Source: Roseibium album (lineage in GTDB: Bacteria; Pseudomonadota; Alphaproteobacteria; Rhizobiales; Stappiaceae). From it: DNA of 64,000 nucleotides. Position numbers and translations under genes: made by a program. The stretch's first letter is position 1, and each line of letters begins with the position of its first letter. This document shows positions 38,730 through 49,467 of this stretch, piece after piece. The DNA is taken from the NCBI RefSeq assembly GCF_001404515.1, contig NZ_CXWE01000007.1, positions 1 through 64,000 on the forward strand, read 5' to 3'. The notes beneath the pieces are model-generated. The model saw nothing but the letters and a program-made list of their open reading frames with translations. It made no database searches and was not told the origin of the DNA.

Positions 38730-39902
38730 ATGGCACGTCAGAATTACCTGTTTACATCTGAATCCGTGTCCGAAGGACATCCGGACAAAGTCTGCGACCG
38801 CATTTCAGATGCAGTTGTTGACGCTTATCTCAAGGAAATGCCTGAAGCGCGCGTTGCCTGTGAAACCCTGGCAACCACCAATCGCATCGTGGTTGCCGGT
38901 GAGACGCGCGGCCCGGCAAGCATTACCAACGATTACATCGCTCATCTTGCCCGTATGGCCGTCAAGGATATCGGATATGAGCAGGATGGCTTCCATTGGG
39001 AGAACTGCGATGTCGCGGTTCATCTCCATGCGCAATCGGCGCACATCGCGCAGGGCGTTGATGCTGGTGGCAACAAGGATGAGGGCGCTGGCGACCAGGG
39101 CATCATGTTCGGGTACGCTTGCCGCGAGACCGAAGAACTGATGCCGGCTCCGATCCTCTACTCCCACAGAATCTTGAGTCTTCTGGCTGATGCACGAAAG
39201 TCCGGCAAGGAGCCGGTTCTCGGCCCGGACGCAAAAAGTCAGGTAACGGTTCGCTACGAGAACGGTGTCCCTGTTGCGGCAACATCGATTGTTCTGTCGA
39301 CACAGCACCTGGATCCCGCGCTGACATCTGAAGATGTTCGCAGGATTGTTGAGCCCTATATTCGCACAGCGCTTCCAGATGGCTGGATCACCGGTGAAAC
39401 TGCCTGGCACGTGAACCCGACGGGCGCTTTCGTCATTGGCGGCCCCGATGGTGATGCCGGACTTACCGGCCGCAAGATCATCGTCGACACGTATGGTGGC
39501 GCTGCACCGCATGGCGGCGGTGCCTTTTCCGGCAAGGACCCGACAAAGGTTGACCGGTCTGCAGCCTATGCTGCGCGATACCTTGCGAAAAATGTTGTCG
39601 CTGCGGATCTGGCTGACCGTTGCACCATTCAGTTGTCCTACGCGATTGGCGTGTCCGAACCGCTTTCGGTCTATGTCGATCTGCACGGAACGGGCCGCTG
39701 CGACGAAGCCAGACTTGAGTCAACGCTTCGCGATGTCATGGGTTTGAGTCCGCGTGGTATTCGAGAGCATCTGAACCTCAACAAACCGATTTATGAGCGC
39801 ACTGCTGCTTACGGCCATTTTGGCCGTCAACCGGATGCCGACGGTGGGTTCTCTTGGGAAAAAACGGATCTTGTTGACACTCTGCGTCCGCTTGCTGGGT
39901 AA
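38730..39902 (+). CDS. metK: S-adenosylmethionine synthase
   Basis: 390-aa enzyme making SAM from methionine and ATP. It starts [20 protein letters not shown] (ATG 38730; the longer frame is leader). Signatures are [13 protein letters not shown] and [19 protein letters not shown] (phosphate-binding). It supplies SAM to the many methyltransferases encoded nearby, including the next gene trmB. Confidence 0.98.
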   Translation: MARQNYLFTSESVSEGHPDKVCDRISDAVVDAYLKEMPEARVACETLATTNRIVVAGETRGPASITNDYIAHLARMAVKDIGYEQDGFHWENCDVAVHLHAQSAHIAQGVDAGGNKDEGAGDQGIMFGYACRETEELMPAPILYSHRILSLLADARKSGKEPVLGPDAKSQVTVRYENGVPVAATSIVLSTQHLDPALTSEDVRRIVEPYIRTALPDGWITGETAWHVNPTGAFVIGGPDGDAGLTGRKIIVDTYGGAAPHGGGAFSGKDPTKVDRSAAYAARYLAKNVVAADLADRCTIQLSYAIGVSEPLSVYVDLHGTGRCDEARLESTLRDVMGLSPRGIREHLNLNKPIYERTAAYGHFGRQPDADGGFSWEKTDLVDTLRPLAG

Positions 39903-39936
39903 ATCCCTTCAAGACGCATCGAGATCCCGAACAATC

Positions 39937-39965
39937 AGATCGCCGGTTTCGTGCCGGCGATCTGC
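39937..39965 (+). terminator. Perfect 11-bp hairpin between metK and trmB
   Basis: CAGATCGCCGG (39937-39947) and CCGGCGATCTG (39955-39965) with a 7-nt loop, followed by CTGCTTT. It lies between the metK stop and the trmB start, and is a partial terminator or processing/stability element. Confidence 0.5.
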
Positions 39966-39991
39966 TGCTTTAAGATACAGCTTGTATTGAG

Positions 39992-40678
39992 ATGACCGAC
40001 CGCTACGAAGGTTCTTTTTTCGGCCGCCGCAAGGGCAAGCCGTTGAGCCCGCGCCGCGAGGCGCTTATGGAAAATGAGCTGCCGCGCCTGATCCTCGATC
40101 TGGACCGTTCTGCTCCTGCAGATCTCAGGGATCTGTTTGAGGCAGATGTAAAGGATACCTGCCTCGAAGTAGGTTTCGGCGGCGGAGAGCATTTGCTGCA
40201 CAGGGCGCGCACCAGCCCCGAAACGGGGTTTATCGGTATCGAGCCGTTTGTCGGCAGCATGGCAAAAGCGGTTGTTGCGGTGGTCGAGGAAGGTCTGCAA
40301 AACGTCAGGCTTTATGATGACGATGCCGTCAATGTGTTGGATTGGCTCCCTCGGTCGTCGCTGGACCTGGCCTATCAGCTTTACCCGGATCCCTGGCCAA
40401 AAAAGCGGCACTGGAAGCGCAGATTCATCAACCCGCAGAATCTGGACCGCTACGCTCGCGTGTTGAAACATGGAAGTGAATTCCGCTTTGCCAGTGACAT
40501 TGACACCTATATCGACTGGACCTTGCGCCACTGCCGGGACCACCATGCTTTCGATTGGCGTGCCGAGACCGCAGCCGACTGGAAAACGCCCTGGCATGAC
40601 TGGCCGGGAACCCGGTATGAAGCCAAGGCGATCCGCGAGGGCCGTGCAGGGCGCTATCTGACTTTCCTGCGCACCTGA
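39992..40678 (+). CDS. trmB: tRNA (guanine-N7-)-methyltransferase
   Basis: 228-aa enzyme forming m7G46 in tRNA. SAM motif [14 protein letters not shown] (about 52-65) and the TrmB signature [14 protein letters not shown] are present, with the C-terminal [13 protein letters not shown]. It follows metK by 89 bp across a hairpin, a common rhizobial arrangement. Confidence 0.96.
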   Translation: MTDRYEGSFFGRRKGKPLSPRREALMENELPRLILDLDRSAPADLRDLFEADVKDTCLEVGFGGGEHLLHRARTSPETGFIGIEPFVGSMAKAVVAVVEEGLQNVRLYDDDAVNVLDWLPRSSLDLAYQLYPDPWPKKRHWKRRFINPQNLDRYARVLKHGSEFRFASDIDTYIDWTLRHCRDHHAFDWRAETAADWKTPWHDWPGTRYEAKAIREGRAGRYLTFLRT

Positions 40679-40826
40679 CGCAACGCGAAAACTCCCGGGA
40701 AACTGCCCGCGTCCAGAGACCGGAAAAGTTCTTTTGCGGATTCGATGCAGGAGACTTGCTTTCAGACTGCCTTTGGCGTTATACAGCCCGTGTTTCACCT
40801 CAAACGGCTTAATCAGAGCGTTTTGA

Positions 40827-40857
40827 GAGTGGGCCCGCCGGGGACCCGCTCTTTTTT
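40827..40857 (+). terminator. Rho-independent terminator before rimP
   Basis: GAGTGGG (40827-40833) pairs with CCCGCTC (40845-40851, one G-U pair), followed by TTTTTT. It separates trmB from the rimP-nusA operon and lies in the 288-bp gap. Confidence 0.75.
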
Positions 40858-40966
40858 GCTTAAGCACAGGCCGGGAACGTACGAACCAAGCAGGATAGCC
40901 TTATGTAGACCGATGAACGGCGCATCTGATGCTAATGACCGGAAACGGTTTTGACAGGAGCCAAGT

Positions 40967-41560
40967 GTGAGCGCACACGAACCGAGAATTGTTACGGAGC
41001 AGGGCCTTGATGCCCGTGTTGCCGCAATTGTTGAGCCGGTGATCGAGGATCTCGGCTTTCGTCTTGTGCGCACCAAGATCAGCGCGGCCAATGGCTGCAC
41101 GCTTCAGATCATGGCTGAACGCCCGGATGGCACGATGACGGTTGAGGATTGTGAATCAGTCAGCCGTGCCGTGTCCCCTGCACTTGACGTCGAGGACCCG
41201 ATCAATCGGGCCTATCATCTGGAAGTTTCTTCTCCTGGAATTGACCGCCCGCTCGTGCGTGCTGGTGATTTTGATCGCTGGTCCGGACATGAGTTGAAAG
41301 TGGAAATGGCCGTCATGCTTGATGGCCGGAAGCGATTCCGGGGAACCTTGCTCGGCGCTGCTGCCGGCGCGGCGAAAGTTCGCCTGCCCGACGCGCGCGA
41401 AGGTGAGGACGAAACGGTGTCTCTGCCATTGGAGAACATCGGAGAGGCCAAGCTTGTTCTCACCGACGAATTGATTACCGCGGCTCTTCAGGCGGAAAAG
41501 GCTGCGCTTGCAGCCCGAGGCCAGGAAGATGACCTGACACAGGACAACGCGCCCAACTAG
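40967..41560 (+). CDS. rimP: Ribosome maturation factor RimP
   Basis: 197-aa 30S assembly factor. Conserved parts are [20 protein letters not shown] and [12 protein letters not shown], then an Sm-like C-terminal domain with an extra tail. The start is GTG 40967 with AGGAG seven bases upstream. It heads the nusA-infB operon as in most bacteria. Confidence 0.95.
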   Translation: MSAHEPRIVTEQGLDARVAAIVEPVIEDLGFRLVRTKISAANGCTLQIMAERPDGTMTVEDCESVSRAVSPALDVEDPINRAYHLEVSSPGIDRPLVRAGDFDRWSGHELKVEMAVMLDGRKRFRGTLLGAAAGAAKVRLPDAREGEDETVSLPLENIGEAKLVLTDELITAALQAEKAALAARGQEDDLTQDNAPN

Positions 41561-41633
41561 GCATCCGGCTTAGCGGCGAAAAGAAATGCGCCAAAAAGAC
41601 CAAGGCACGAACCTGGCGCAAGAGGAGTGGAAT

Positions 41634-43289
41634 ATGGCAATCAGCGCGAACCGGCTGGAACTGCTGCAAATTGCTGATGCGGTTGCCCGGGAGAAGTCGA
41701 TCGACCGGATGATCGTGATCAACGCGATGGAAGATGCGATCCAGAAGGCAGCCCGCTCCCGCTACGGCACGGAAACCGAAGTGCGCGCTGAGATCAATCC
41801 GAAGACCGGTGAGATCCGTTTGCAGCGCCTTTTGCAGGTTGTTGAAGCGGTTGAAAATGTGTCGACCGATATTTCTCTCGCCGATGCACTGGTACGGAAC
41901 CCGGAAGCCAGTCTTGGCGATTTCATCGCCGAACCGCTGCCACCGCTCGATTTTGGTCGTATTGCCGCACAATCCGCCAAACAGGTGATTGTTCAGAAAG
42001 TGCGCGAGGCCGAGCGCGACCGTCAGTTCGATGAATTCAAGGACCGCGTCGGTGACGTCATCAACGGTGTTGTGAAACGTGCTGAATACGGCAATGTCAT
42101 TGTCGATCTGGGCCGTGGCGAAGGCATCGTGCGCCGGGATGAACTGATCCCGCGTGAGATCTTCCGGACCGGTGATCGCATTCGCGCATTCATTTATGAT
42201 GTGCGCCGCGAACAGCGTGGACCGCAGATATTCCTCTCCCGCACCCACCCGCAATTCATGGCAAAGCTGTTTGCACAGGAAGTGCCGGAAATTTATGACG
42301 GCGTTATCGAGATCAAGTCGGTTGCCCGCGATCCAGGGTCACGCGCGAAGATCGCGGTGATTTCGAAGGACTCTTCCATCGACCCTGTCGGGGCCTGTGT
42401 CGGTATGCGCGGTAGCCGCGTTCAGGCGGTTGTCGGTGAGCTGCAGGGTGAGAAAATCGATATCATTCCCTGGAACGACGAAGCAGCGACCTTCATCGTC
42501 AATGCACTTCAGCCGGCGGAAGTCGCAAAGGTTGTTCTGGATGAAGACGCCGAGCGTATTGAAGTTGTCGTACCCGATGACCAATTGTCGCTTGCGATCG
42601 GTCGCCGTGGTCAAAATGTGCGTCTCGCCTCCCAGTTGACGGGTTGGGCGATCGATATCATGACCGAGCAGGAAGAGTCGGACCGGCGCCAGAAAGAATT
42701 CCTCGAACGCTCACAGCTCTTCATGGAAGCGCTCAACGTGGACGAGATGGTTGGCCAGTTGCTGGCAACCGAAGGCTTCACGTCCGTTGAAGAAGTCGCC
42801 TACGTGGAGATTGAGGAAATTTCCATGATCGAGGGTTTCGACGATGATACTGCCGTTGAGATCCAGGCGCGTGCGCGCGACTATCTCGGCGAATTGGAAG
42901 CCAAGCTAGATGAGGAGCGGATCGAACTGGGAGTGTCAGACGAACTCCGTTCGATTGACGGTCTTACGACAGCGATGCTGGTCGCCCTCGGCAAGGAAGA
43001 CATCAAGTCGATGGAAGACCTCGCCGGTTGTGCGGCAGACGACCTTGTCGGCTGGACAGAGCGCAAGGATGGCGAAACCAAACGTTTCGAAGGAGCGTTG
43101 TCCGGTTCAGACGTGTCTCGCGTTGATGCTGAAAACATGGTAATGGCGGCGCGTCTTGCAGCTGGCTGGATTACCGAGGAAGAGCTCGCAGCGATGGCAG
43201 CCGAAGCGGAAGAAATCGAAGAGGAAGTGGAAGAGGTCGTCGAGTTGCCAGAAGAAGAAGCACCGAGCGGCGCTATTCTGAACGGCTGA
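41634..43289 (+). CDS. nusA: Transcription termination/antitermination protein NusA
   Basis: 551-aa elongation factor. N-terminal RNA-polymerase-binding domain, S1 domain (GVVKRAEYGNVIVDLGRGEG), two KH domains (CVGMRGSRVQAVVGEL; SLAIGRRGQNVRLASQL), then C-terminal helix-hairpin-helix repeats and an acidic tail (about 520-551). ATG 41634 (MAISANRLELLQI) has AAGAGGAG upstream; the longer frame was rejected. Confidence 0.98.
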   Translation: MAISANRLELLQIADAVAREKSIDRMIVINAMEDAIQKAARSRYGTETEVRAEINPKTGEIRLQRLLQVVEAVENVSTDISLADALVRNPEASLGDFIAEPLPPLDFGRIAAQSAKQVIVQKVREAERDRQFDEFKDRVGDVINGVVKRAEYGNVIVDLGRGEGIVRRDELIPREIFRTGDRIRAFIYDVRREQRGPQIFLSRTHPQFMAKLFAQEVPEIYDGVIEIKSVARDPGSRAKIAVISKDSSIDPVGACVGMRGSRVQAVVGELQGEKIDIIPWNDEAATFIVNALQPAEVAKVVLDEDAERIEVVVPDDQLSLAIGRRGQNVRLASQLTGWAIDIMTEQEESDRRQKEFLERSQLFMEALNVDEMVGQLLATEGFTSVEEVAYVEIEEISMIEGFDDDTAVEIQARARDYLGELEAKLDEERIELGVSDELRSIDGLTTAMLVALGKEDIKSMEDLAGCAADDLVGWTERKDGETKRFEGALSGSDVSRVDAENMVMAARLAAGWITEEELAAMAAEAEEIEEEVEEVVELPEEEAPSGAILNG

Positions 43290-43380
43290 TAACGACTGCG
43301 CCTTTTTTGGGAATTTGTGTCGATCGGCTGTTAGTTGAACGAAATCGGACAACGGTCGATTGATCTGAAGGAGTGGCTGC

Positions 43381-44016
43381 GTGCCGAGGAAGAATGAACC
43401 CACCGAGCGGCAATGTGCCGTGACAAGGGAGGTTCAACCCGTTAGTTCGCTGATCCGGTTCGTGCTTGACCCCGAAGGGCAGGTGGTTCCGGACCTGAAG
43501 CGGACGCTCCCGGGACGCGGTGTTTGGGTAACGGCGACAATGGAAAGTGTCGCTGCTGCCGAGAAAAGCCGGAAGAAGGTGTTCGGCCGGGGGTTCAAGA
43601 GTGAGGCCCTGATCGAAACCGGACTGGCGGATCGCGTGGATGCGCTTCTGCAAAGGGTGGCGCTACAGGCGCTTTCCATGACGCGCAAGGCCGGCGAACT
43701 CGTCACTGGCTACGCAAAGGTTGAAGCAGCCTTGCGGCGCGACGCCGTTGTTGGGCTGATCCATGCCTCGGATGCTGCCGGGGATGGAATACGCAAGCTG
43801 GCGGCAGTAGCTGCTGGCAGAGAAGAACTGGCAAACGGATGCCAAATCGTCCGTTTGTTCGATTCGACCCAATTGGATTTGGCATTGGGCCGGTCAAATG
43901 TGATACATGCTGCACTGCTTGCGGGACAAGCGAGTGAAAACTTTCTGGCACGAGTGCGTGACATGGAGCGTTTTCGCGGGTATTCCGCAGCAAGCGACGA
44001 ACAGAGCAACGCATAG
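43381..44016 (+). CDS. YlxR-family (DUF448) RNA-binding protein with L7Ae-like domain
   Basis: 211-aa protein. The YlxR fold lies at about 1-95 ([27 protein letters not shown]) and an L7Ae/L30e-like domain at about 98-190 ([19 protein letters not shown]). The double-domain form is usual in alphaproteobacteria. It starts at GTG 43381 with AAGGAG upstream. It lies between nusA and infB, which fits a role with RNA or translation; YlxR/RnpM proteins have been reported to bind RNase P. Confidence 0.9.
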   Translation: MPRKNEPTERQCAVTREVQPVSSLIRFVLDPEGQVVPDLKRTLPGRGVWVTATMESVAAAEKSRKKVFGRGFKSEALIETGLADRVDALLQRVALQALSMTRKAGELVTGYAKVEAALRRDAVVGLIHASDAAGDGIRKLAAVAAGREELANGCQIVRLFDSTQLDLALGRSNVIHAALLAGQASENFLARVRDMERFRGYSAASDEQSNA

Positions 44017-44045
44017 CAGGGCGGTTGCGCAGGACTGAAGGCAAT

Positions 44046-46787
44046 ATGAGCGATACGAAAAATCCGGGCGACAAAACTATCAGCGTTGAGCGTGGCAAGA
44101 CTCTTGGCCTTAAGCGTGGGGGCGGCGATCAGGGAACTGTTCGGCAATCTTTTTCGCATGGCCGGTCGAAGGCCGTCGTCGTGGAGAAGAAGAAGCGCCG
44201 TGTTGTAATTCCGGGTCAGGACCCGAAACCGGAAGCGCCCGCGCCGACGACACAGCGTCTTGAAAAACCCTCCGAAGCTCCGCGCAAGCCGCAACAACCC
44301 GACCCGCAGGCAGCCAAGCAGGCCCGCCGCGCTGCCTCTGGTCAGCGCCAGAAGGGTAACGGCAACGTGCTGCGCACCTTGACCAAGGAAGAAGCTGCGG
44401 CCCGTGCTGCTGCGCTTCAGATGGCCAAGGAACGGGAAGTTGTCGAGCGCAAGCAGCGCGAAGAGGACGAAAAGCGCAGGGCAGTGGAAGCTGCGCAGCG
44501 CCAGGCGGAAGAAGAAGAACGTGCCAAGGTAGAGGCGCAAGAGCGTGCACAGCGCGAAGCTGAAGAAGCGCGTCATGCCGAGGAAAAGGCCAAGGCGGAG
44601 CCAGCAAGTGCTGAAGCTCCCGGTGACGCCGAGCAACGCGAACCAGCCGGTGCTGATGCCCAAAAAGCGGCAGCAGCCGGCAGGGAAGCTCAGCGCAGAC
44701 CTGCTCCATCCAACGGCAACAAACCGCGTAGCCTGGATGACATGGGCAAGCGCAAGACCGCGCCGTCGCCACGTCCCAAACCCGAAGCACAGCCTGCGGC
44801 ACCGGAAGACGATCGCGCGAACAAGGGCTTGCGCTCTGTCAAACGGCCCAAGCAGGCGCCGACGCCGACCACGCGCCCGCGCGCTGGTGACGACCGCCGC
44901 CGTTCGAAACTAACGATTTCCGCGGCAACGGGAGGCGATGACGGACAGCGTGCACGCTCTCTTGCGTCGATGCGCCGCCGTCAGGAAAAGGCCAAGCGTG
45001 GTCAGCAGCAGGTTGTTCGCGAAAAAATTTCGCGCGAAGTCACACTGCCTGAAGCAATTACGATCCAGGAACTCGCCAACCGTATGGCTGAGCGTGCCGT
45101 GGATGTGATCAAGCTGCTGATGAAGCAGGGCCAGATGCTCAAGATCAACGACGTGATCGACGCCGATACGGCAGAACTGATCGCGGAAGAGATGGGCCAT
45201 ACGGTCAAGCGCGTTTCCGAGGCGGATGTTGAAGAGGGTCTCTTCACGCAGGAAGATGACACATCGACACTGCAATCACGTCCGCCGGTCGTGACGATCA
45301 TGGGGCACGTCGACCACGGCAAGACATCCTTGCTCGACGCGATCCGCAAATCCAAGGTCGTTACAGGTGAAGCCGGCGGCATCACGCAGCATATCGGTGC
45401 CTATCAGGTCGATCAGGATGGTCAGAAGATCACCTTCATCGATACTCCGGGCCACGCTGCGTTCTCGCAGATGCGTGCCCGCGGCGCGAAATCGACCGAT
45501 ATCGTCATTCTCGTAGTAGCTGCCGATGACGGCGTCATGCCGCAGACCAAGGAAGCGATTGCGCACGCCAAGGCGGCCGAAGCACCGATCATTGTTGCCA
45601 TCAACAAGATCGACAAGCCCGGAGCCGATCCGAACCGTGTGCGCACGGAACTGCTGAGCGAGGAACTCGTCACGGAATCCATGGGCGGTGACATCATCGA
45701 TGTCGAGGTTTCCGCTCTCAATGGAACCAATCTCGACAAGTTGCTTGAAATGATCCTGCTGCAGGCTGAGGTTCTGGAACTTCAGGCCAATCCTGAACGT
45801 ACAGCCGAGGGTATCGTCATTGAAGCCCAGCTCGACCGCGGCCGCGGACCGGTTGCGACGGTGCTGGTTCAAAAGGGTACGCTCAAGCCTGGTGACATTC
45901 TGGTAGCCGGCTCCGAGTGGGGCCGCGTCAGGGCAATGCTCGACGAGAATGGCAAACAGGTGAAGGAAGCGGGTCCGGCCAAGCCGGTCGAGGTTCTCGG
46001 GTTCCAGGGAACACCTGCCGCAGGTGATCAGGTGGCTGTTGTTGAAAACGAGGCTCGCGCCCGTGAAATCACCGACTACCGCCTGCGTCAGATCCGAGAG
46101 AAGGCCTCTGTGGTCGCCTCCGGTGCCCGCGGCTCTCTTGAGCAGATGATGAACCGTCTTCAGGAGACCGGCCGTAAGGAATTCCCGCTGGTTCTGAAGG
46201 CAGACGTGCAGGGATCGGCAGAAGCGATAGCACATGCGCTACACGAACTCGGTACCGAGGAAGTGGGTGCACGTATCCTGCTGTCCGGTGTTGGCGGGAT
46301 CACGGAAAGCGACATTACGCTGGCCGCGGCCTCCAACGCACCGATCCTCGGGTTCAACGTGCGCGCCAACAAGCAGGCTCGTGAGGCGGCGTCCCGCGAC
46401 GGTATCGAGGTTCGCTACTACAATGTGATCTACGACCTGGTGGACGACATCAAGGCTGCCATGTCCGGACTGTTGTCGCCGGAACGTCGCGAAACCTTCC
46501 TCGGAAATGCGGAGATCAAGGAGATCTTCCATATTTCCAAAGTCGGCAAGGTGGCGGGTTGTCTGGTCACGGAGGGTGTCGTCGAACGTGGTGCAAATGT
46601 CCGCCTTATTCGCGACGACGTGGTTATCCACGAAGGCGAACTCGGCACGCTCAAGCGCTTCAAGGACGAGGTCAAGACGGTCGAATCCGGTCAGGAATGC
46701 GGCATGAACTTCGTCAAGTACCAGGACATGCGCCCGGGCGACATCATCGAGTGTTTCCGTGTCGAGCAGATCGCAAGAACGCTCTGA
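44046..46787 (+). CDS. infB: Translation initiation factor IF-2
   Basis: 913-aa GTPase placing initiator tRNA on the 30S subunit. A long charged Ala/Glu/Arg-rich N-terminal extension (about 1-400) is typical for alphaproteobacteria. G-domain: [15 protein letters not shown] (G1), [12 protein letters not shown] (G2), [11 protein letters not shown] (G3), [13 protein letters not shown] (G4). C2 domain ends [15 protein letters not shown] 44046 was chosen over the upstream TTG. Confidence 0.98.
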   Translation: MSDTKNPGDKTISVERGKTLGLKRGGGDQGTVRQSFSHGRSKAVVVEKKKRRVVIPGQDPKPEAPAPTTQRLEKPSEAPRKPQQPDPQAAKQARRAASGQRQKGNGNVLRTLTKEEAAARAAALQMAKEREVVERKQREEDEKRRAVEAAQRQAEEEERAKVEAQERAQREAEEARHAEEKAKAEPASAEAPGDAEQREPAGADAQKAAAAGREAQRRPAPSNGNKPRSLDDMGKRKTAPSPRPKPEAQPAAPEDDRANKGLRSVKRPKQAPTPTTRPRAGDDRRRSKLTISAATGGDDGQRARSLASMRRRQEKAKRGQQQVVREKISREVTLPEAITIQELANRMAERAVDVIKLLMKQGQMLKINDVIDADTAELIAEEMGHTVKRVSEADVEEGLFTQEDDTSTLQSRPPVVTIMGHVDHGKTSLLDAIRKSKVVTGEAGGITQHIGAYQVDQDGQKITFIDTPGHAAFSQMRARGAKSTDIVILVVAADDGVMPQTKEAIAHAKAAEAPIIVAINKIDKPGADPNRVRTELLSEELVTESMGGDIIDVEVSALNGTNLDKLLEMILLQAEVLELQANPERTAEGIVIEAQLDRGRGPVATVLVQKGTLKPGDILVAGSEWGRVRAMLDENGKQVKEAGPAKPVEVLGFQGTPAAGDQVAVVENEARAREITDYRLRQIREKASVVASGARGSLEQMMNRLQETGRKEFPLVLKADVQGSAEAIAHALHELGTEEVGARILLSGVGGITESDITLAAASNAPILGFNVRANKQAREAASRDGIEVRYYNVIYDLVDDIKAAMSGLLSPERRETFLGNAEIKEIFHISKVGKVAGCLVTEGVVERGANVRLIRDDVVIHEGELGTLKRFKDEVKTVESGQECGMNFVKYQDMRPGDIIECFRVEQIARTL

Positions 46788-46817
46788 CACCAGGGAGACT
46801 CTCTTCATTCCGGAAAG

Positions 46818-46835
46818 GTGCGGCTCTTGCCGCAC
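46818..46835 (+). terminator. Hairpin after infB
   Basis: GTGCGGC-TCTT-GCCGCAC, a perfect 7-bp stem with a tetraloop, 30 bases after the infB stop. It precedes the true U-tract terminator. Confidence 0.4.
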
Positions 46836-46858
46836 ACCGACCCGGAAACCAGAATTGA

Positions 46859-46883
46859 GGGCGCGCGAAAGCGCGCTCTTTTT
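46859..46883 (+). terminator. Rho-independent terminator after infB
   Basis: GGGCGCGC-GAAA-GCGCGCTC (one G-U pair) followed by TTTTT, ending the rimP-nusA-infB part of the cluster. Confidence 0.8.
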
Positions 46884-46980
46884 AGTTGGCCGCGCCTTTG
46901 GCGCAGCATAGGCCGGTTTCCTCAAAAACCCTGCAGCCTGGCTGCAAGTGTCTGGAATGACGGCAAACAGGACAAAGAAA

Positions 46981-47394
46981 ATGGCTAGACATCACGGTCA
47001 GGACAACCGTGGCCCGTCTCAGCGCCAGCTCAAGGTTGGCGAGACGGTGCGCAAGGAACTGTCCGACATTCTGACGCGCGGCGAATTCTCCGATCCGGAT
47101 CTGGAAGGCGCAATCGTCACCATTCCGGAAGTGCGCATGACGCCCGACCTGAGAGTGGCGACGTGTCTCGTCATGCCGCTGGGTGGCAAGAACGCGGAAA
47201 AAGTTGAAAAGGCACTCAATCGGAGCGCCAAGTATTTGCGCGGGCAGGTTTCCCGCAGGCTGACGATGAAATACATGCCGGACCTGCGTTTCATACTCGA
47301 CACCCGTTTTGATGACGACGATCGTATCGGAACGCTGCTGCACTCGCCCGAGGTTTCGCGGGATCTGGGAAGCGACGAGATCGCCGAAGACTGA
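46981..47394 (+). CDS. rbfA: 30S ribosome-binding factor A
   Basis: 137-aa KH-like cold-shock factor for 16S rRNA 5'-end maturation. Family stretches are QRQLKVGETVRKELSDIL and MKYMPDLRFILDTRFDDD. ATG 46981 (MARHHGQDN) has AGGA eight bases before it; ATG 46957 and GTG 46948 are possible but less likely. It lies between the infB terminator and truB. Confidence 0.95.
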   Translation: MARHHGQDNRGPSQRQLKVGETVRKELSDILTRGEFSDPDLEGAIVTIPEVRMTPDLRVATCLVMPLGGKNAEKVEKALNRSAKYLRGQVSRRLTMKYMPDLRFILDTRFDDDDRIGTLLHSPEVSRDLGSDEIAED

Positions 47395-47615
47395 TTTGTC
47401 GAATGTGACCGCAGCTGTTCGGCGTTGCATACCTGTGCAGGCCAAGATCCGGTAAACACCTTCTGCCTGTAGGTTTTCTGACCTTGCTGAAACAGGCGAT
47501 TTTGGACCCCGGTCTTTCGCGAGGTTCGAACCGGGATGGCAAACGGGCAACGGGAATGACAATCGCAAGTCGGGCATGCCTGCCTGAACAATTCACCGGT
47601 TTTTGAAGCGAACAC

Positions 47616-48560
47616 ATGGCACGCCAGAAACAAGTCAAAAGAATAAAGAATCCCATCAACGGCTGGCTGGCGCTGGACAAGCCGTTCGGTATCACGTCGA
47701 ACGAAGCACTCGGCAAGCTCAAGCGGGTTTTCTCGCCGCAGAAAGTCGGTCACGCGGGTACGCTCGATCCACGCGCGTCGGGCTTGCTGCCTGTTGCCTT
47801 CGGAGAGGCAACCAAGACGGTTCCGTTCGTTATGGATGGCCGCAAGGTCTACCGGTTCGAAGTGACCTGGGGTGCCGAGACCGATACGGACGACACCGAA
47901 GGTGAAGTGATTGCGACGTCGGAAATTCGCCCGGGGGAGGATGCCATCGCAGCTGTACTTGCCGAATTTACCGGAACGATCATGCAGGTCCCGCCGAAGT
48001 TTTCGGCGATCAAGATTGCCGGTGAACGCGCCTATGATCTTGCGCGTGACGGTGCGGAGGTCGTGCTCGAGGCCCGCCCGATCGATGTGCATCGGCTGGA
48101 TCTTGTCGACTGCCCTGATGAGGACCGTGCAGTGTTCGAAGCAGAATGCGGCAAAGGAACTTATGTACGTGCACTGGCGCGTGATCTGGGGCAGCGTCTG
48201 GGGACACGCGGCCACGTTACCGAACTTCGCCGTCTCCTTGTCGGTCCGTTTGGCGAACAGGATCTCGTCAAGCTTGACGAAATTCTCGCGATGGCCGAGG
48301 AGCTGGAAGAGGGAGCCGGAGTGGACGCCCTGGTGAATGAGTTTGTCTTGCCCGTGCGCGAGGCCATGGACGAGCTTGTCGAAATACCTGTTTCGCTGGA
48401 TGATGCGGCCAAAATCCGCAAGGGTATGGCGGTGCTGTTGCGCGGCCGCGAGGCGCCGTTGAATTCGGACGTCGCCTTTGCCAGCCATGCGAATGTTCCG
48501 GTCGCGATCGGCTCGATCGACAAGGGCCGCTTCCAGCCGACGCGCGTGTTTCACTTGTAG
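47616..48560 (+). CDS. truB: tRNA pseudouridine(55) synthase
   Basis: 314-aa enzyme making pseudouridine 55 in the tRNA T-loop. The catalytic Asp is in KVGHAGTLDPRASGLLP, followed by KVYRFEVTWGAETDTDD and a C-terminal PUA-like domain. Length is normal. It lies 221 bp after rbfA; no gene or structured RNA was recognised in that gap. Confidence 0.96.
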   Translation: MARQKQVKRIKNPINGWLALDKPFGITSNEALGKLKRVFSPQKVGHAGTLDPRASGLLPVAFGEATKTVPFVMDGRKVYRFEVTWGAETDTDDTEGEVIATSEIRPGEDAIAAVLAEFTGTIMQVPPKFSAIKIAGERAYDLARDGAEVVLEARPIDVHRLDLVDCPDEDRAVFEAECGKGTYVRALARDLGQRLGTRGHVTELRRLLVGPFGEQDLVKLDEILAMAEELEEGAGVDALVNEFVLPVREAMDELVEIPVSLDDAAKIRKGMAVLLRGREAPLNSDVAFASHANVPVAIGSIDKGRFQPTRVFHL

Positions 48561-49100
48561 CGTTGCAATCGGAAGCACCAGGAATACTCAGGTTTTTTTC
48601 GGACATCACTGCGATGATTGGTAGATAGCGCGAGACACTAGTTGTTGAAGAACAATCGGGCGCTATTCGCAGTGATCGCCGGACTGCCTTGCAAGAGCGA
48701 AAAACAGAATGCGCACCACGTTTCGATGTTTGAATTCGACAGGTTCGCTGTTCAAATCAATCTGGAGCGTGGACAGGTAACCATTGAAGATGTGTCTGAC
48801 GGATCTTTAGGTGCGCGCAGGAGTTTCGCCGGTCGAAATCGAGGCGGAATTGCAGGAATAATTTTCCCCACCGCAGTTCCAGGACTATGAGATGCTTCTG
48901 GTCACTTTGTTCAAAGATTTCCCTAGCTTTTCCCCGTGTTTTCTGCCATATACCGCCGCCATTGGATACTAAGGTCCAATACGTCCGGAAGGATCCTTTG
49001 CTGAACGACATCTCGGCTCTGGAAACATTCGGATCTGGCCGGAATTTCGGCGGTTCAACGTGTCCGGTCAACGGACCACCACTCTTTGAAAGGAAGAGCG
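48561..49100. other. 540-bp gene-free region between truB and rpsO
   Basis: No gene is supported; an 82-codon frame (48642-48890) begins at TTG and has no recognised features. A perfect 9-bp inverted repeat ATCACTGCG (48605-48613) / CGCAGTGAT (48668-48676) with a 54-nt interior is seen. The right part must hold the rpsO promoter and leader. Confidence 0.4.
48605..48676. repeat. 9-bp inverted repeat with 54-nt interior
   Basis: ATCACTGCG and CGCAGTGAT are exact reverse complements downstream of truB. It may be a structured RNA or a protein site. No T-run follows, so it is unlikely to be a simple terminator. Confidence 0.4.
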
Positions 49101-49370
49101 ATGTCGATTACAGCAGAGCGTAAAGCTGAGCTCATGAAGGAATTTGCGACGAAGGAAGGCGATACTGGCTCTCCGGAAGTCCAGGTAGCGATCCTGACAG
49201 AGCGCATCAACAACCTGACCGAACATTTTAAAGGGCATGGCAAGGACAACCATTCCCGTCGCGGCCTTCTGAAGATGGTTGCGCAGCGCCGGTCCCTTCT
49301 GGACTACACGCGCGGCAAGAGCGAGGAACGTTACAAGTCGCTCATCGAGCGTCTTGGCATCCGCCGCTAA
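49101..49370 (+). CDS. rpsO: 30S ribosomal protein S15
   Basis: 89-aa 16S rRNA-binding protein. It begins [20 protein letters not shown] and carries [19 protein letters not shown] and [22 protein letters not shown] 49101 has AAAGGA upstream. It precedes pnp across a terminator, the conserved rpsO-pnp order. Confidence 0.97.
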   Translation: MSITAERKAELMKEFATKEGDTGSPEVQVAILTERINNLTEHFKGHGKDNHSRRGLLKMVAQRRSLLDYTRGKSEERYKSLIERLGIRR

Positions 49371-49386
49371 GGTCTGAAAAACGAAG

Positions 49387-49414
49387 CGCGGTGGGCATGT
49401 TCCCGCCGCGTTTT
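49387..49414 (+). terminator. Rho-independent terminator of rpsO
   Basis: CGCGGTGGG (49387-49395) pairs with CCCGCCGCG (49402-49410, one G-U pair), followed by TTTT. Confidence 0.75.
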
Positions 49415-49422
49415 GATTCACA

Positions 49423-49467
49423 GCGTTTCCTGCAAAGGCGAAAGCCGGTTTTGCGGTTCGGAAATGC
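49423..49467 (+). repeat. Short dispersed repeat, copy 2
   Basis: GCGTTTC (49423-49429), CCGGTTTT (49445-49452) and CGGAAATGC (49459-49467) in the same order as the reverse complement of 18896-18921. Extra bases between blocks suggest a diverged copy. Confidence 0.5.

Noticed and set aside
47515..47545. GAGGTTCGAACCGGGA looked like a tRNA T-arm
   Set aside because: No acceptor, D or anticodon stems could be built around it.
47019..48578. 519-codon minus-strand frame spanning rbfA and truB
   Set aside because: Covers two well-supported genes antisense and an intergenic gap; no motifs.
48642..48890. 82-codon frame between truB and rpsO
   Set aside because: TTG start without ribosome-binding site and no recognisable features.
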